A stretch of 64,000 nucleotides of DNA, taken from assembly GCA_047974745.1 (NCBI GenBank), contig JBKECO010000011.1:133867-197866 (forward strand), given 5' to 3'. The first letter of the stretch is position 1, and every line of letters starts with the position of its first letter. The position numbers and the translations under genes were made by a program. This document shows positions 1 to 9,415 of the stretch, one piece after another. Origin of the DNA: JBKECO01 sp047974745 (GTDB lineage Bacteria; Bacillota; Clostridia; Lachnospirales; Lachnospiraceae). Below the pieces are notes generated by a model, which was not told where the DNA came from, did not search any database, and saw nothing but the letters and a program-made list of their open reading frames with translations.

Positions 1-1491
1 ATACACAGCTGTTCCAATAATATCAATATTTTGATAATTATATGGTCCCGCAGCATGGGTGCAGGCTCTTTGCAAGACAGGTCCGCCAAGAGAGGCATAC
101 GCCCCGGTGTCGGATAGTAGTCTCAGCCTCATTGCGGTCAATTTTGCATCCTTGTCACAGCCTGTTGTCATTTCCATTTTCATGGGATGCCGTTTGGGAT
201 GAACTGCAAAGCTTTCTGCTCTGCTCAAGGTGACCTGGACAGGAGATTTTGTCAGATAGGTCAAAAGTGCAGCATGATGCTGAACACTCATGTCCTCCTT
301 TCCTCCAAATGCTCCGCCTACAAAGGAACTCTTGATTCGCAGCTGGTCTGCTGAAAGATGAAGCATTTTGCTGATTTCACGATGTTCATCATACACTGAC
401 TGTCCACCTGTATAAACCGTTAGTACTCCGTCCTCATAAGCTGCAAGTGCGCATTCAGGCTCCAAAAATGCATGCTCCTGAGCTGGTGTTTCATAGATAT
501 TCGTAACAATATAGGCTGATTCTGCCAGTGCTTTTTCCACATCTCCCCTGTAAATCTTCTCTACACGGTATCTGTTTCCTCCCTCATGTATCGGTGCTGC
601 ATCTCCTTTTAAAGCATCCTCCATCGAAAGGATCGGCTCTCTCACCTCATATTCGACCTGGATCAAAGATTTGATTTCCTGCAGCTCCTTATTACTTTTT
701 GCTGCGACAAGTGCCAGGGAATCACCAAGGTATCTTGTTTCCTCTCCCTCTGCGATCAGAGCCGGCCAGTCCTGGGTGAGATGTCCAAGGAGCCTGTCAC
801 CAGGAATATCCGCTGCAAGTGCGATACAGACAGCTCCTGGATGCTCCAGTGCTTTGGTAATATCGATTTTTTTGACCAGAGCCCTTGGATGGGCTGCCCG
901 CAGGGCACTGCCGTATAACATCCCAGGAATCTTGATATCAGCCGTGAATTTACTGGTTCCGAGTATTTTTCCGCCAGCATCCGGTCTTATATTCGATTCA
1001 CCCACATAGCCCTTTGCTGACACTGGTTCGATCGGAGTATGACCCAGTAAACAGTCTGCTGCCAGCCGAATTGCTTCTACGATTTTCTGATAGCCCGTAC
1101 ACCGGCAGATATTGCCTTTTATTGCCTGTCTGATTTGCTGTTCTGAAGGGTCTGGATTTTGATCCAGAAGTGATTTCGCACTGATTACCATTCCGGGGAT
1201 GCAGAACCCGCACTGGACAGCACCTGCAGTTGAAAAAGCAAACTCATATACTAGCTTTTCCTGATCACTCAGGCCTTCTACCGTTATAATGCGGTGTCCA
1301 TCCACTCTTGCTGTCGTCAGTTTGCAGGAGGTCCTTTTTTTTCCATCGAACAGAATCGTACACGCCCCGCAGGCTCCCTCACTGCAGCCATTTTTTACAG
1401 AAGAAAGCTCCAGATCATCCCGCAAAAATTCAAGCAATGCCTTTTCCTGATTCGTTTCTATCTCGTTATCATTGACCCAAAAGCGGTACAT
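1..1491 (-). CDS. xdhD: Fused [2Fe-2S]/molybdenum hydroxylase (XdhD / Se-dependent XDH type), 3' end outside window
   Basis: Partial gene: 497 codons are visible and the reading frame is still open at the left edge, so the C-terminal part of the Mo domain is missing. Residues 1-150 form a plant-type plus alpha-helical [2Fe-2S] domain with Cys36, 41, 44, 56 and the CGFC/CRC pairs at about 94/97 and 129/131. After a short linker the molybdopterin domain starts (GTSKFTADI, then an HPKRHP motif near the edge). This fused order is that of E. coli XdhD and of clostridial selenium-dependent xanthine dehydrogenases; known full lengths are about 850-950 residues. The ATG at 1491 follows a clear AGGAGG. 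It is the last visible gene of the ssnA-ygeX operon, so it likely hydroxylates a purine. The exact substrate cannot be read from sequence. Confidence 0.88.
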   Translation of the reverse strand, partial: MYRFWVNDNEIETNQEKALLEFLRDDLELSSVKNGCSEGACGACTILFDGKKRTSCKLTTARVDGHRIITVEGLSDQEKLVYEFAFSTAGAVQCGFCIPGMVISAKSLLDQNPDPSEQQIRQAIKGNICRCTGYQKIVEAIRLAADCLLGHTPIEPVSAKGYVGESNIRPDAGGKILGTSKFTADIKIPGMLYGSALRAAHPRALVKKIDITKALEHPGAVCIALAADIPGDRLLGHLTQDWPALIAEGEETRYLGDSLALVAAKSNKELQEIKSLIQVEYEVREPILSMEDALKGDAAPIHEGGNRYRVEKIYRGDVEKALAESAYIVTNIYETPAQEHAFLEPECALAAYEDGVLTVYTGGQSVYDEHREISKMLHLSADQLRIKSSFVGGAFGGKEDMSVQHHAALLTYLTKSPVQVTLSRAESFAVHPKRHPMKMEMTTGCDKDAKLTAMRLRLLSDTGAYASLGGPVLQRACTHAAGPYNYQNIDIIGTAVY

Positions 1492-1524
1492 ATCCAGTCC
1501 TCCTATCTGATTATCATTCCTTCT

Positions 1525-3150
1525 CTATTTGTCTGCTGTATGCAGGCGAATCACTTTTCCACAACGATGATCTGTAAAGATTCCGTTTTCCACAATCATT
1601 TCACCGTTCACAAAGACATGTACGATACCCTCTGGAAACTGTTCCGGCACTGTAAAATCGCCCATGTCCCTGATCGTCTCGTAGTCAAAAATAGTTAGAT
1701 CCGCATAATAACCTTCCCGAATCAGTCCTCTCTCTGAGATCTTCAGGGAATCTGCTGCTCTCTTTGTCATCTTATACACTGCAGTTTCCAGGCTCATGAC
1801 GTTTTCATCTCTTACATATTTGCCGATCATTCTGGGAAAAGCACCATAAGCCCGGGGATGCGGTTTCCCGGAAAGAAGTCCATCGGTACACAGATTCATT
1901 TCCGGACGTCCCATGATCTCTTTGACGTGATCCTCGGTTCCATAAAAATCTACCATGCCCACTGCATTTTTTTCTTCCAATAACAGGTCAAAAGCTGCAT
2001 CCAGCGCAGATCTGTTTCTCATCTGTGCCAGCTCATCCAGGCTTTTTCCAATTGCATCACTATTTTTTTCTGAGGTCACACTTGTAATGAATATCCCATC
2101 TGTACCTGCAAATTCAATAAAGTTGTCCCAGTCTTCAATGCCTTCTCGTATATCTTTTTTCATTTTATCCCGTTCATGTTCATTTGCAAGTCGTTCCAGC
2201 AGCCTGTCTGTTCCCCCATCATGTGCCCAGGGAGGGAGGATGACGCCTAGCATCGTACTTCCCGCTACGTACGGATATTGATCCAGTGTCACATGAATAC
2301 CTGCTTTTTCTGCGATTTCCAGCTTTTTCAGCATCGCCGGCAGCTTGTCCCAATTGTTTTTACCGCATACTTTAAAATGAGAGAAATGAACATCTACACC
2401 GGATTCCATTCCAATTCGTATGATTTCATCCATGGATGGCAGTATTGCATCTGCTTCACTTCTTTGATGTACCACGAAGGTACCTCCATACTCTTTGACG
2501 ACCTTGCACATTTCTATAATTTCTTCAGTATGTGAATAGGCACATGGCATATAGATCAGTCCTGAAGAAAGGCCCAGGCAGCCTGCTTCCATTTCTCTTC
2601 GTGTGATCTCACACATTTTTTGTATTTCTGCAGAGGTTGCTGCTCTGCCAGCCAGTCCCATGGCCTCCATCCTCACATTACCGTGAGGAAGCAGATAGGC
2701 TTCATTCAGAGCAGGTCGAACAGCTTCAATTCTAGCCAGATAATTCTCTGTGGTCTGATACGTCCAGTCCAAATTCTCATCTTCTCCGTCCAGACCGGCT
2801 AAATTTTTTCTCCAGGGCGTGATAAATTCCAATGGCAGGGGTGCCATGGAAATGCCATCCTGACCCAGAACCTCACTGGTGATTCCCTGAAACACCTTTG
2901 GAAAAAGCGTCGGATCAGACAGAACCTTTAAATCACTGTGGCTATGGGTATCGATAAAACCCGGTGCACAGATCAGTCCTGCAGCATCTAGGATCCTGTC
3001 TGCATCTGTAAGTTCCTCTTCTAACTTCTCGTTACTATGCTCATCGGATATGACTCTCACGATCCTATCCTGGTCTAAAAGAAGAGATCCTAGAAATCTG
3101 TCTTCTCCGCTCCCATCAACAATTACTGCGTTTTTGATCCACATTCTCAT
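1525..3150 (-). CDS. D-aminoacylase-like amidohydrolase (metal-dependent)
   Basis: 541 residues of the amidohydrolase superfamily, N-acyl-D-amino-acid deacylase branch: N-terminal small beta domain, then the metal-binding DTHSHSD motif at about 70-76, later His-rich TIM-barrel strands (VHFSHFK, TLDQYPY) and a C-terminal beta segment (YADLTIFD). Members cleave N-acyl or cyclic amide bonds using one or two zinc ions in the cytoplasm. It lies 20 bp after ygeY and 33 bp before the fused Mo hydroxylase, inside the purine-type operon. In related clusters a hydantoinase/dihydropyrimidinase supplies a ring-opening amidohydrolase; this protein may fill that role, which is inference. Start: a GTG at 3159 is possible, but the ATG at 3150 has better spacing from AGGT. 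Confidence 0.8.
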   Translation of the reverse strand: MRMWIKNAVIVDGSGEDRFLGSLLLDQDRIVRVISDEHSNEKLEEELTDADRILDAAGLICAPGFIDTHSHSDLKVLSDPTLFPKVFQGITSEVLGQDGISMAPLPLEFITPWRKNLAGLDGEDENLDWTYQTTENYLARIEAVRPALNEAYLLPHGNVRMEAMGLAGRAATSAEIQKMCEITRREMEAGCLGLSSGLIYMPCAYSHTEEIIEMCKVVKEYGGTFVVHQRSEADAILPSMDEIIRIGMESGVDVHFSHFKVCGKNNWDKLPAMLKKLEIAEKAGIHVTLDQYPYVAGSTMLGVILPPWAHDGGTDRLLERLANEHERDKMKKDIREGIEDWDNFIEFAGTDGIFITSVTSEKNSDAIGKSLDELAQMRNRSALDAAFDLLLEEKNAVGMVDFYGTEDHVKEIMGRPEMNLCTDGLLSGKPHPRAYGAFPRMIGKYVRDENVMSLETAVYKMTKRAADSLKISERGLIREGYYADLTIFDYETIRDMGDFTVPEQFPEGIVHVFVNGEMIVENGIFTDHRCGKVIRLHTADK

Positions 3151-3170
3151 GTCAGACACCTGCCTTTATG

Positions 3171-4355
3171 CTATTTTAACAACGCACTCATGATTGCACC
3201 ATAACACTCTGTTACGCGAAGGAGCTGATCGATTTCTATGTATTCATCGATCGTATGTGCCAGACTTTCTGTCGAAGGTCCCATTCCAATGGTCGGGATT
3301 CCTGCTTCTCCTGCATAATGACTGCCATTCGTGCAAAAATTATACTGCGTGATCTCCGGTGTGAACTGTCTGTTCTTTAATTCCGCTAAAACATCCTGAA
3401 TATAGGTCTCATTCTCATCGAAGAGCCATCCTGGAAAAAAGCGTTCTCCCGAAATCAGATTGCCGGTGTAGCATTTCTCCTTTCCTGTTGCATAAGATAC
3501 CTTAACCTTCATAGAAGGATCCTCCTGCATCAGCTGATCCAGGACCTTTTGAATCGGTTCTAGTACACCTTCCCTTGTCTCTCCGACTAAAAGACGCCGG
3601 TCATACGTAGCAACACAGTATTCCGGAACGACGGATGCCCCTGGGTAAGGACTTGACTTAATGTCCACAAGTTCTAGGATTCCTTTTCCGAGAATTTCGT
3701 GCTCCGGCGGGACAATCGTTCTGATTGCATTGATTACTGTGCACATTTGATACACAGCATTGATTCCTTTTTCCGGATTAGCTGAATGAGCAGGTACACC
3801 AAAGGTCTCCACTTTGATTTCCGCTCTGCCTCGCTGGCCGATCTTTAGATTCAGATCCGAAGCCTCACCGATCACTACATAGTCAGGATTCACTTTTTTA
3901 CTGATGCTTCTTGCCGCAATGCCTTCAAAGCATTCTTCATGCACAACGCCGGCTACATAGATCTCGCCCGGAAAATCCCGCTTTGTTTCTTCGCCGAATA
4001 TTGCTGCTGCTGCCGCCATCGCTGACACAGCTCCCTTCATATCTGTTGTTCCCCGTCCATAGATCCTGCCGTCTGAAATTTCAGCACCAAATGGATCTTT
4101 GCTCCATTTTCCTGCTGAAACTACAGGGACTGTATCGATATGACCATCAAATAAGATCTTTTTACCAGGCCGATTCCCTTTCAAGACTCCAATGACATTT
4201 CCATATTCATCTACGATCGTTTCATCGAACCCGGAAGCTGTAAAGTATTCTTTTAGTACATTTGCTGCAGCTGCTTCTTCCCCTGAATAGCTTTTTGCTG
4301 CGATCATGCTCTGGCAAAGTACAATTACTTCATTTTTTTGTTTTTCTGTTAGCAT
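3171..4355 (-). CDS. ygeY: YgeY family M20-type hydrolase
   Basis: 394 residues, close to the E. coli YgeY length. M20 metallopeptidase fold: GHIDTVPV supplies the first metal His/Asp, a TTDMKGA motif the bridging Asp, HEECFEG the catalytic Glu region, and a late HTIDE carries the last metal His; an inserted dimerisation domain runs from about residue 180 to 290. Family members hydrolyse amide or carbamoyl bonds of small amino-acid derivatives. ygeY accompanies ygeX and the selenium-type molybdenum hydroxylases in many anaerobes, and the set has been tied to anaerobic urate/purine breakdown. It sits 9 bp after ygeX with AGGAG before the ATG. Its exact substrate here is inferred, perhaps an acylated or carbamoylated diaminopropionate. 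Confidence 0.88.
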   Translation of the reverse strand: MLTEKQKNEVIVLCQSMIAAKSYSGEEAAAANVLKEYFTASGFDETIVDEYGNVIGVLKGNRPGKKILFDGHIDTVPVVSAGKWSKDPFGAEISDGRIYGRGTTDMKGAVSAMAAAAAIFGEETKRDFPGEIYVAGVVHEECFEGIAARSISKKVNPDYVVIGEASDLNLKIGQRGRAEIKVETFGVPAHSANPEKGINAVYQMCTVINAIRTIVPPEHEILGKGILELVDIKSSPYPGASVVPEYCVATYDRRLLVGETREGVLEPIQKVLDQLMQEDPSMKVKVSYATGKEKCYTGNLISGERFFPGWLFDENETYIQDVLAELKNRQFTPEITQYNFCTNGSHYAGEAGIPTIGMGPSTESLAHTIDEYIEIDQLLRVTECYGAIMSALLK

Positions 4356-4364
4356 AAGTCTCCT

Positions 4365-5561
4365 TTATGGTCTCGGATATGCGCCGTCCCATATTATCTT
4401 TTCATAATTTTTTTGATCGGTATCCCCTTCAGTACTGATACATAAAATAACGGAGTCCTCCGTTAGCTGAAGTGCTTCCTTGATCCAGCCGCAGGACTCA
4501 TTGGTCATTGCTTCGTAGAACAGTCCGAACCCGGCTGCTCCACTCTCCCCTGAAATAATTCTCCTATCACCGTTAACAGGTGACGATAACACTCTCATGC
4601 CCTCAGCGGCCACATAATCTGGGCAGGAAATGAAATGATCACAATAGTGCCTTAAGATCTCAATTCCGACAGTTACCGGTTCACCGCAAGCCAGTCCTGC
4701 CATGATCGTTTGCATATCTCCTGTCACGGGATGTATCGCTCCGTCTGCTGCCTTCATCGTCTTGTATATGCAGGCAGCTTCATTTGGCTCTACGATGGTT
4801 ATAATAGGACCATTCTCACCATAGACATCACGAAAAAATCCTGTCATTGCTGTTGCGAACGCACCAACACCGGCCTGCAAAAAAATATGCGTCGGCTTTA
4901 TCTCCTGCAGCTGCTCCAGCATTTCGCAGGCCATTGTTGTATATCCCTGCATGATAGAGACCGGTATTCTCTCATATCCAGGCCATGACGTGTCCTGAAC
5001 AAGGATCCATCCATTTTCTTTCGCCTCCTGGTCAGAAAGACGCACCGCATCATCATAATTCAAATCTGTAATATCAGCTCTTGCACCCTCTGCCCGAATA
5101 TTGTCAAGCCGCTCTGAGGCACTTCCCTTTGGCATATGAATAACACAGTTTTGTCTGAGCTGATTCGCCGTCCATGCAACCCCTCTTCCATGGTTCCCAT
5201 CTGTTGCAGAGATAAATGTCAGTTCTCCAATTTTGGATCTAACCTCCTCAGAGATCATTTGCTCATAAGACAACTGATTAATATCAAGCTCTAATTTATC
5301 TGCGATATAAGTTCCAATTGCATAGCTTCCGCCTAAAACTTTAAATGCGTTCAGTCCAAAGCGATAGGACTCGTCCTTTACAAAGACTCCTTTCACGCCC
5401 AGATGCTTTGAAAGGGCTGTCAGGTCAACAAGAGGTGTTTTCTGATACATAGGAAAGCTGGCATGAAATTCTGCTGCTTTTTGTGCGGTCTCCCTTCCAA
5501 GGAAGGCTACGGAAGGTTTTTTCCCCTTTGTTCGTTCGTGACTTACTAATTCAAATCCCAT
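4365..5561 (-). CDS. ygeX: 2,3-diaminopropionate ammonia-lyase
   Basis: 398 residues, matching E. coli YgeX. A fold-type II PLP enzyme: Lys74 in NAFKVLGG is the expected Schiff-base lysine, SATDGNHGRGVAW binds the phosphate-side of the cofactor region, and a glycine-rich stretch near 190-230 (QAGVGAFA) closes the PLP phosphate site. The family converts 2,3-diaminopropionate to pyruvate and two ammonia. In the purine cluster this is the step that yields usable carbon and nitrogen. It lies 27 bp after the short ygfK and 9 bp before ygeY, so it is surely co-transcribed. The ATG at 5561 follows AAAGGTG. Confidence 0.93.
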   Translation of the reverse strand: MGFELVSHERTKGKKPSVAFLGRETAQKAAEFHASFPMYQKTPLVDLTALSKHLGVKGVFVKDESYRFGLNAFKVLGGSYAIGTYIADKLELDINQLSYEQMISEEVRSKIGELTFISATDGNHGRGVAWTANQLRQNCVIHMPKGSASERLDNIRAEGARADITDLNYDDAVRLSDQEAKENGWILVQDTSWPGYERIPVSIMQGYTTMACEMLEQLQEIKPTHIFLQAGVGAFATAMTGFFRDVYGENGPIITIVEPNEAACIYKTMKAADGAIHPVTGDMQTIMAGLACGEPVTVGIEILRHYCDHFISCPDYVAAEGMRVLSSPVNGDRRIISGESGAAGFGLFYEAMTNESCGWIKEALQLTEDSVILCISTEGDTDQKNYEKIIWDGAYPRP

Positions 5562-5588
5562 TTTTTCACCTTTCTGTCTTTACTGTGA

Positions 5589-7199
5589 TCACAGATATCC
5601 ACTCTGCCTTAATTCCTCGATAAAACTTTGTGCCATTTCTTTGGATATTTCACAGCCTCTGATATCTGCTGCGATTCTTTTATTTTCATAGTCACTCATC
5701 ACAAGCCCTCCTGGATTCGAGCTAGTATCAAAATCTTCCCTGGATTCAAAGATCGTAAATTTTTCTTGATATGGTATGTGTCCCATTACACAGGAATACC
5801 TGCAATTACCGCACTCATTACAGAGTCGGTCTTTGTGCAGGACGTAGGAGATGTTATCAATCGTGATCCTGACATTCGCCCTGTTCGGACATACATCGAC
5901 GCAACACCTGCATTTGGCACAGGTGGACTGGTAATCATCCTTTGGTGCGGTAACAGGCTTTTTCACGACACTTGCCTTTGTCTCTTCAACTGACTCCATA
6001 AGTCCTCTGAGCTTATCCTCATCTAAAAACTCAGGAATACTGACTCCCTCCGCTGCTTTTTTCATCCTGGACAAATGAGAATAGCCTCCGGGTCTTAGTA
6101 GAATGGAGGTGACGGAAACAGGAGAGATTCCGGCACCAATAAGACCGGCAATATTACGATCATCTGCTCCGCCAGAATAAGAAATCTTTATTTGATTTCC
6201 AACTACTTGTTCTAATAGGTAAGCACACGATACGGCAAGCGTATACAATGCAGGTCCTGACATATACATCGATTCGCCCGCCAGTTCATTTCCACAGATC
6301 TTGACCGGAAATGTATTGGTCAGCTTCACACCGAATAAAAGTCCCATCTCCCTGGATCTTTGCATGCAGTCCGTAATGATCTTCGCCGCATCTTCTAACT
6401 TTAGATCGATCTCGAACTGATCTTCATCGAACACGATATCAGCACATCCGTTTTGCGCCAATAACTCCTGAGCTCTAGTCTTCCCGATCAGAGTTGGATT
6501 TAGTTTGATATAAGTGTTCAGTCTTTTTTCACACAATAGATATTGAGCGATTTCAAAGATTTCTTCCTTTGGGCAGCCATGCATGGTAGAGAGCGTGACT
6601 GTATTGCTTATACAGCTGTTTGCCTCTATTTCCTGAAGATCTGATAGCTTTACCTTCTCAAAGAGCTGCAGATTCCCTTTTAAAAAAGTGAAGTTTTCCT
6701 GCCAGACAGCTGTTTGTTCTGCATGCTGCATATGATCCAGAAATTGATCGATCTTTTCCGAGCGAATGCCTTTCATATCATAACCAACGCTCATTACAAA
6801 AGAGACCGCATGAGCATCCAAAAAAGAAAGTTCTCTGCTCAGGATCTGAAGGATAAGATACGCATTAATATACTCTGTTTCTGCTTCTTTTACGGTCAGT
6901 TCACTGGACCATTCTGTATTATATACCTCCTGGGATACATAGATACAGGGTTTTTTGATTCCCAGCTCCTTCCCCTCTAAGATCTGCACGGTCTTTAACT
7001 CAAAATATATAGCACCTGCTGCATATGCGGCAACAATATTGCCGCAAAGCTGTGTGTGCGGTCCTGCTGCAGGTCCAATTGGAATGCTTGTTCGCTCAGT
7101 CTCTGGCCGGATTCCCAGAATCGTGCCCCTGGATCTATACTCTGTAAGGATCTGCGAGAGCTGTTCTCCAAAGGGAACCGGTGTCATGTTATCACTCAT
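5589..7199 (-). CDS. ygfK: Short YgfK-like iron-sulfur protein lacking the GltD-like flavin domain
   Basis: 536 residues against about 1030 in E. coli YgfK. The N-terminal part is a dihydroorotate-dehydrogenase-like barrel with YgfK hallmarks (TLSTMHGCP near 205-213, KLNPTLIG near 230). It then passes directly into a two-cluster ferredoxin unit at roughly 425-475 (CAKCRCCVDVCP and CNECGNCRYSC) and ends with a YgfK-type tail. The central FAD/NAD(P) glutamate-synthase-small-subunit-like module of long YgfK is absent, without frameshift or stop, so this is a compact form rather than a broken gene. YgfK is associated with the selenium-type Mo hydroxylase set and is thought to act in electron transfer or reduction of a purine intermediate; here electrons would have to come from another protein. 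The second ferredoxin site has spacing unlike a perfect CX2CX2CX3CP. ATG preceded by AGGATAGGA. Confidence 0.8.
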   Translation of the reverse strand: MSDNMTPVPFGEQLSQILTEYRSRGTILGIRPETERTSIPIGPAAGPHTQLCGNIVAAYAAGAIYFELKTVQILEGKELGIKKPCIYVSQEVYNTEWSSELTVKEAETEYINAYLILQILSRELSFLDAHAVSFVMSVGYDMKGIRSEKIDQFLDHMQHAEQTAVWQENFTFLKGNLQLFEKVKLSDLQEIEANSCISNTVTLSTMHGCPKEEIFEIAQYLLCEKRLNTYIKLNPTLIGKTRAQELLAQNGCADIVFDEDQFEIDLKLEDAAKIITDCMQRSREMGLLFGVKLTNTFPVKICGNELAGESMYMSGPALYTLAVSCAYLLEQVVGNQIKISYSGGADDRNIAGLIGAGISPVSVTSILLRPGGYSHLSRMKKAAEGVSIPEFLDEDKLRGLMESVEETKASVVKKPVTAPKDDYQSTCAKCRCCVDVCPNRANVRITIDNISYVLHKDRLCNECGNCRYSCVMGHIPYQEKFTIFESREDFDTSSNPGGLVMSDYENKRIAADIRGCEISKEMAQSFIEELRQSGYL

Positions 7200-7244
7200 A
7201 TTCCTATCCTATCTTTCATTCAAATGGTATGTATTCTGACTCAG

Positions 7245-8573
7245 TCAGTGTAATTGTCTCCACAGATCCTCGGCTGACCTTCTGCACTCAGACAACAGGA
7301 GCGTTTCGTCCGCCGTAAGAATCTTTCGATTCTTCATGACGAAGGTTCCGTTGATCATGGTCGTATCTGTCATGGAGCCCTGTACTCCGAACATGAGATG
7401 ACCATCCATATTTCCTTCATTTAACGGCGTCGCCGGAGTATAATCCACAAGGATCAGGTCAGCCAGTGCTCCTTTTTTCAATATACCGATCTTATCCTGT
7501 AAAATAGTTCCGGCAATGACTGCATTGTTCAGAAAAAGCATCCTGCATGCTTCTGTAAATCCGATATCAGATCTATGCTGATCGTGCTTCATCAGAATCT
7601 GTGCTACCTTCAGAGATTCCAGCATATCATGGGTATAACCGTCTGTTCCAAGTCCTGTTAAAATCCCCTCTTCGAAAAATTTTAAAATATTTGGTGTACC
7701 CACTGCATTCCCCATATTCGATTCCGGATTATGTACTACCATGACACCGCAGTCTCTCAAAAGCTTTCTGTCTGTTTCACTGATATGGATACAGTGCCCT
7801 GCAACACTTTTGCTGTTGAGTATCTCCTCATCCACAAGTCTCCTGGTAACAGATTTGTGATATCGCCTCTGGGAATCCATTTCATCCTCAGCCCCTTCTG
7901 CCACATGGATATGATATCCCAAATTATGTGTATTTTCCCGTCTGCAGATGCTTAATGTCTCATCACTGAGTGTGAAGGATGCATGGAGACCAATCATAGA
8001 GCTCAGCATATTTGACGGATTTTTACAGGTATAATCAGCAAATTCCATAGATTCTGTAATGGCTTCATTTCTCGCTGCTATCCCATTCCTGTCTGAAATC
8101 TCGTAAGCGAGACAGGTTCTGATGTTCAGCAGTGCTGCTGCATCTGCGATTCGAAACAGACTATTGCGTATCTGTCCGTAGCTCGCATGATGATCATTTA
8201 CAAAGGTCACTCCGTTCCTGATACACTCCAGGTAGGTCATGACAGCACTGTAATAGGTATGCTCAAGCAGCAGGTGGCTATCGAGCTTCCACCATATTTC
8301 ATTTAAAATGGCTAAAAATCCATTCGGTGCAACTGGTGCGATTGCTCCGCCTCGAGCAAATGCACTATAGATATGCTCATGGGTATCCAGATATCCAGGC
8401 ATAATCAGCTTCCCCGCTGCATCATGAAATTCTGCTATCGGATAGGTTCGTTTCATTTGCTCCAGGCTGCCAGCATCTAAAATTCTCTCATCTTGTATCA
8501 CCACAGCTCCGTTCGCATAAAAAGGATGCTCTATATCTCTGGTGATTAACGGTCCATTTCCGATCAAAAGCAT
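7245..8573 (-). CDS. ssnA: SsnA family aminohydrolase
   Basis: 442 residues, the same as E. coli SsnA. Amidohydrolase superfamily: an N-terminal beta segment beginning MLLIGNG, the metal motif DTHEHIY at about 60-66, GYHIHVAEG with further metal His, AGHCIHI, and GLGTDGY carrying the metal Asp. Related proteins deaminate or open purine and pyrimidine rings. It overlaps the end of xdhB by 10 bp, which points to translational coupling. The start was placed at 8573, not the longer 8612 frame, because GGAGG sits just upstream and MLLIGNG is where homologues begin. Role in purine catabolism is by family and context; its precise reaction is not settled from sequence. Confidence 0.9.
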   Translation of the reverse strand: MLLIGNGPLITRDIEHPFYANGAVVIQDERILDAGSLEQMKRTYPIAEFHDAAGKLIMPGYLDTHEHIYSAFARGGAIAPVAPNGFLAILNEIWWKLDSHLLLEHTYYSAVMTYLECIRNGVTFVNDHHASYGQIRNSLFRIADAAALLNIRTCLAYEISDRNGIAARNEAITESMEFADYTCKNPSNMLSSMIGLHASFTLSDETLSICRRENTHNLGYHIHVAEGAEDEMDSQRRYHKSVTRRLVDEEILNSKSVAGHCIHISETDRKLLRDCGVMVVHNPESNMGNAVGTPNILKFFEEGILTGLGTDGYTHDMLESLKVAQILMKHDQHRSDIGFTEACRMLFLNNAVIAGTILQDKIGILKKGALADLILVDYTPATPLNEGNMDGHLMFGVQGSMTDTTMINGTFVMKNRKILTADETLLLSECRRSAEDLWRQLH

Positions 8574-9415
8574 GCTGCTTCCTCCAAAAATGCATTCAAT
8601 AGATTCAGGCATACTTTTTTGCGATAGTTCGCTGTGGATCTTTGATCATTGATCGGCCAAATCCGCTTACCATAGTTTTGCATATAGTACTCCTTCTTTT
8701 CATTTAGATCAGTTAATGACATATCTATCATGCTCTGCTCGAGAATGCGGTCTCTGACTACTGTAGTACCCACCGACCCAAAGGTCAGCCTGACATCCTT
8801 TATTCTCCCATTTTCCGCCCATAAAATTCCGCAAAAAGAAAGCTTGGCGATGGCTTCAGCCTGTCTGGCTCCTACTTTTTCAAAGCGTTTTAGAGTATAA
8901 CGCTCCAGACTATCTACTGGTATTTCCACAAATGTGACCATCTCTGTCTCGGAGAGATCCAGTTTTCTGACCCCTGTAATGAATTCTTCGATGGGCTGGT
9001 GCTGATGAACGAGTAATCCACCTTCATCCATTCTGCTCTTTACGATCACTGCATTGAGAGCATATAGGACCGGAAGTGTATCACCGGCAGGCGATGCATT
9101 GCAGATATTGCCGACGAGTGTCCCTGTTGTTTTGATTGCAGGAGATGCAACCTGCTGCATCGACTCCTTTAGCAGGTTCGGGACACAGTCGCTGGCAAGC
9201 AGCATACGGTATGTTGCTGATGCTCCAATGCGAAGGACTCCATCGGACACCGAAATTTGTAAAAATTCCTGAACCTGGTTCAAAAAGATGATATGCTCTG
9301 CATACTTTCTTGTGACATTGGCATCAGTTCCTCCATTGATCAGCTTTGCACCTGGGTGCATCTGCAGCTGCTGCAGTGCATCTTTTTGCGTCTTCGGATA
9401 ATAACCTGTTACCAT
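8564..9415 (-). CDS. xdhB: Xanthine dehydrogenase-type FAD-binding subunit
   Basis: 283 residues, typical for the separate FAD subunit of molybdenum hydroxylases (CoxM/XdhB). The VAO-type FAD fold shows an INGGTD loop at about 25-31 and the pyrophosphate-binding GNICNASPAGD segment near 100-110; the C-terminal CO-dehydrogenase flavoprotein domain follows. It passes electrons from the [2Fe-2S] subunit to NAD or another acceptor. Overlaps xdhC by 7 bp and ssnA by 10 bp, so the four genes are tightly coupled. Confidence 0.92.
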   Translation of the reverse strand: MVTGYYPKTQKDALQQLQMHPGAKLINGGTDANVTRKYAEHIIFLNQVQEFLQISVSDGVLRIGASATYRMLLASDCVPNLLKESMQQVASPAIKTTGTLVGNICNASPAGDTLPVLYALNAVIVKSRMDEGGLLVHQHQPIEEFITGVRKLDLSETEMVTFVEIPVDSLERYTLKRFEKVGARQAEAIAKLSFCGILWAENGRIKDVRLTFGSVGTTVVRDRILEQSMIDMSLTDLNEKKEYYMQNYGKRIWPINDQRSTANYRKKVCLNLLNAFLEEAACF

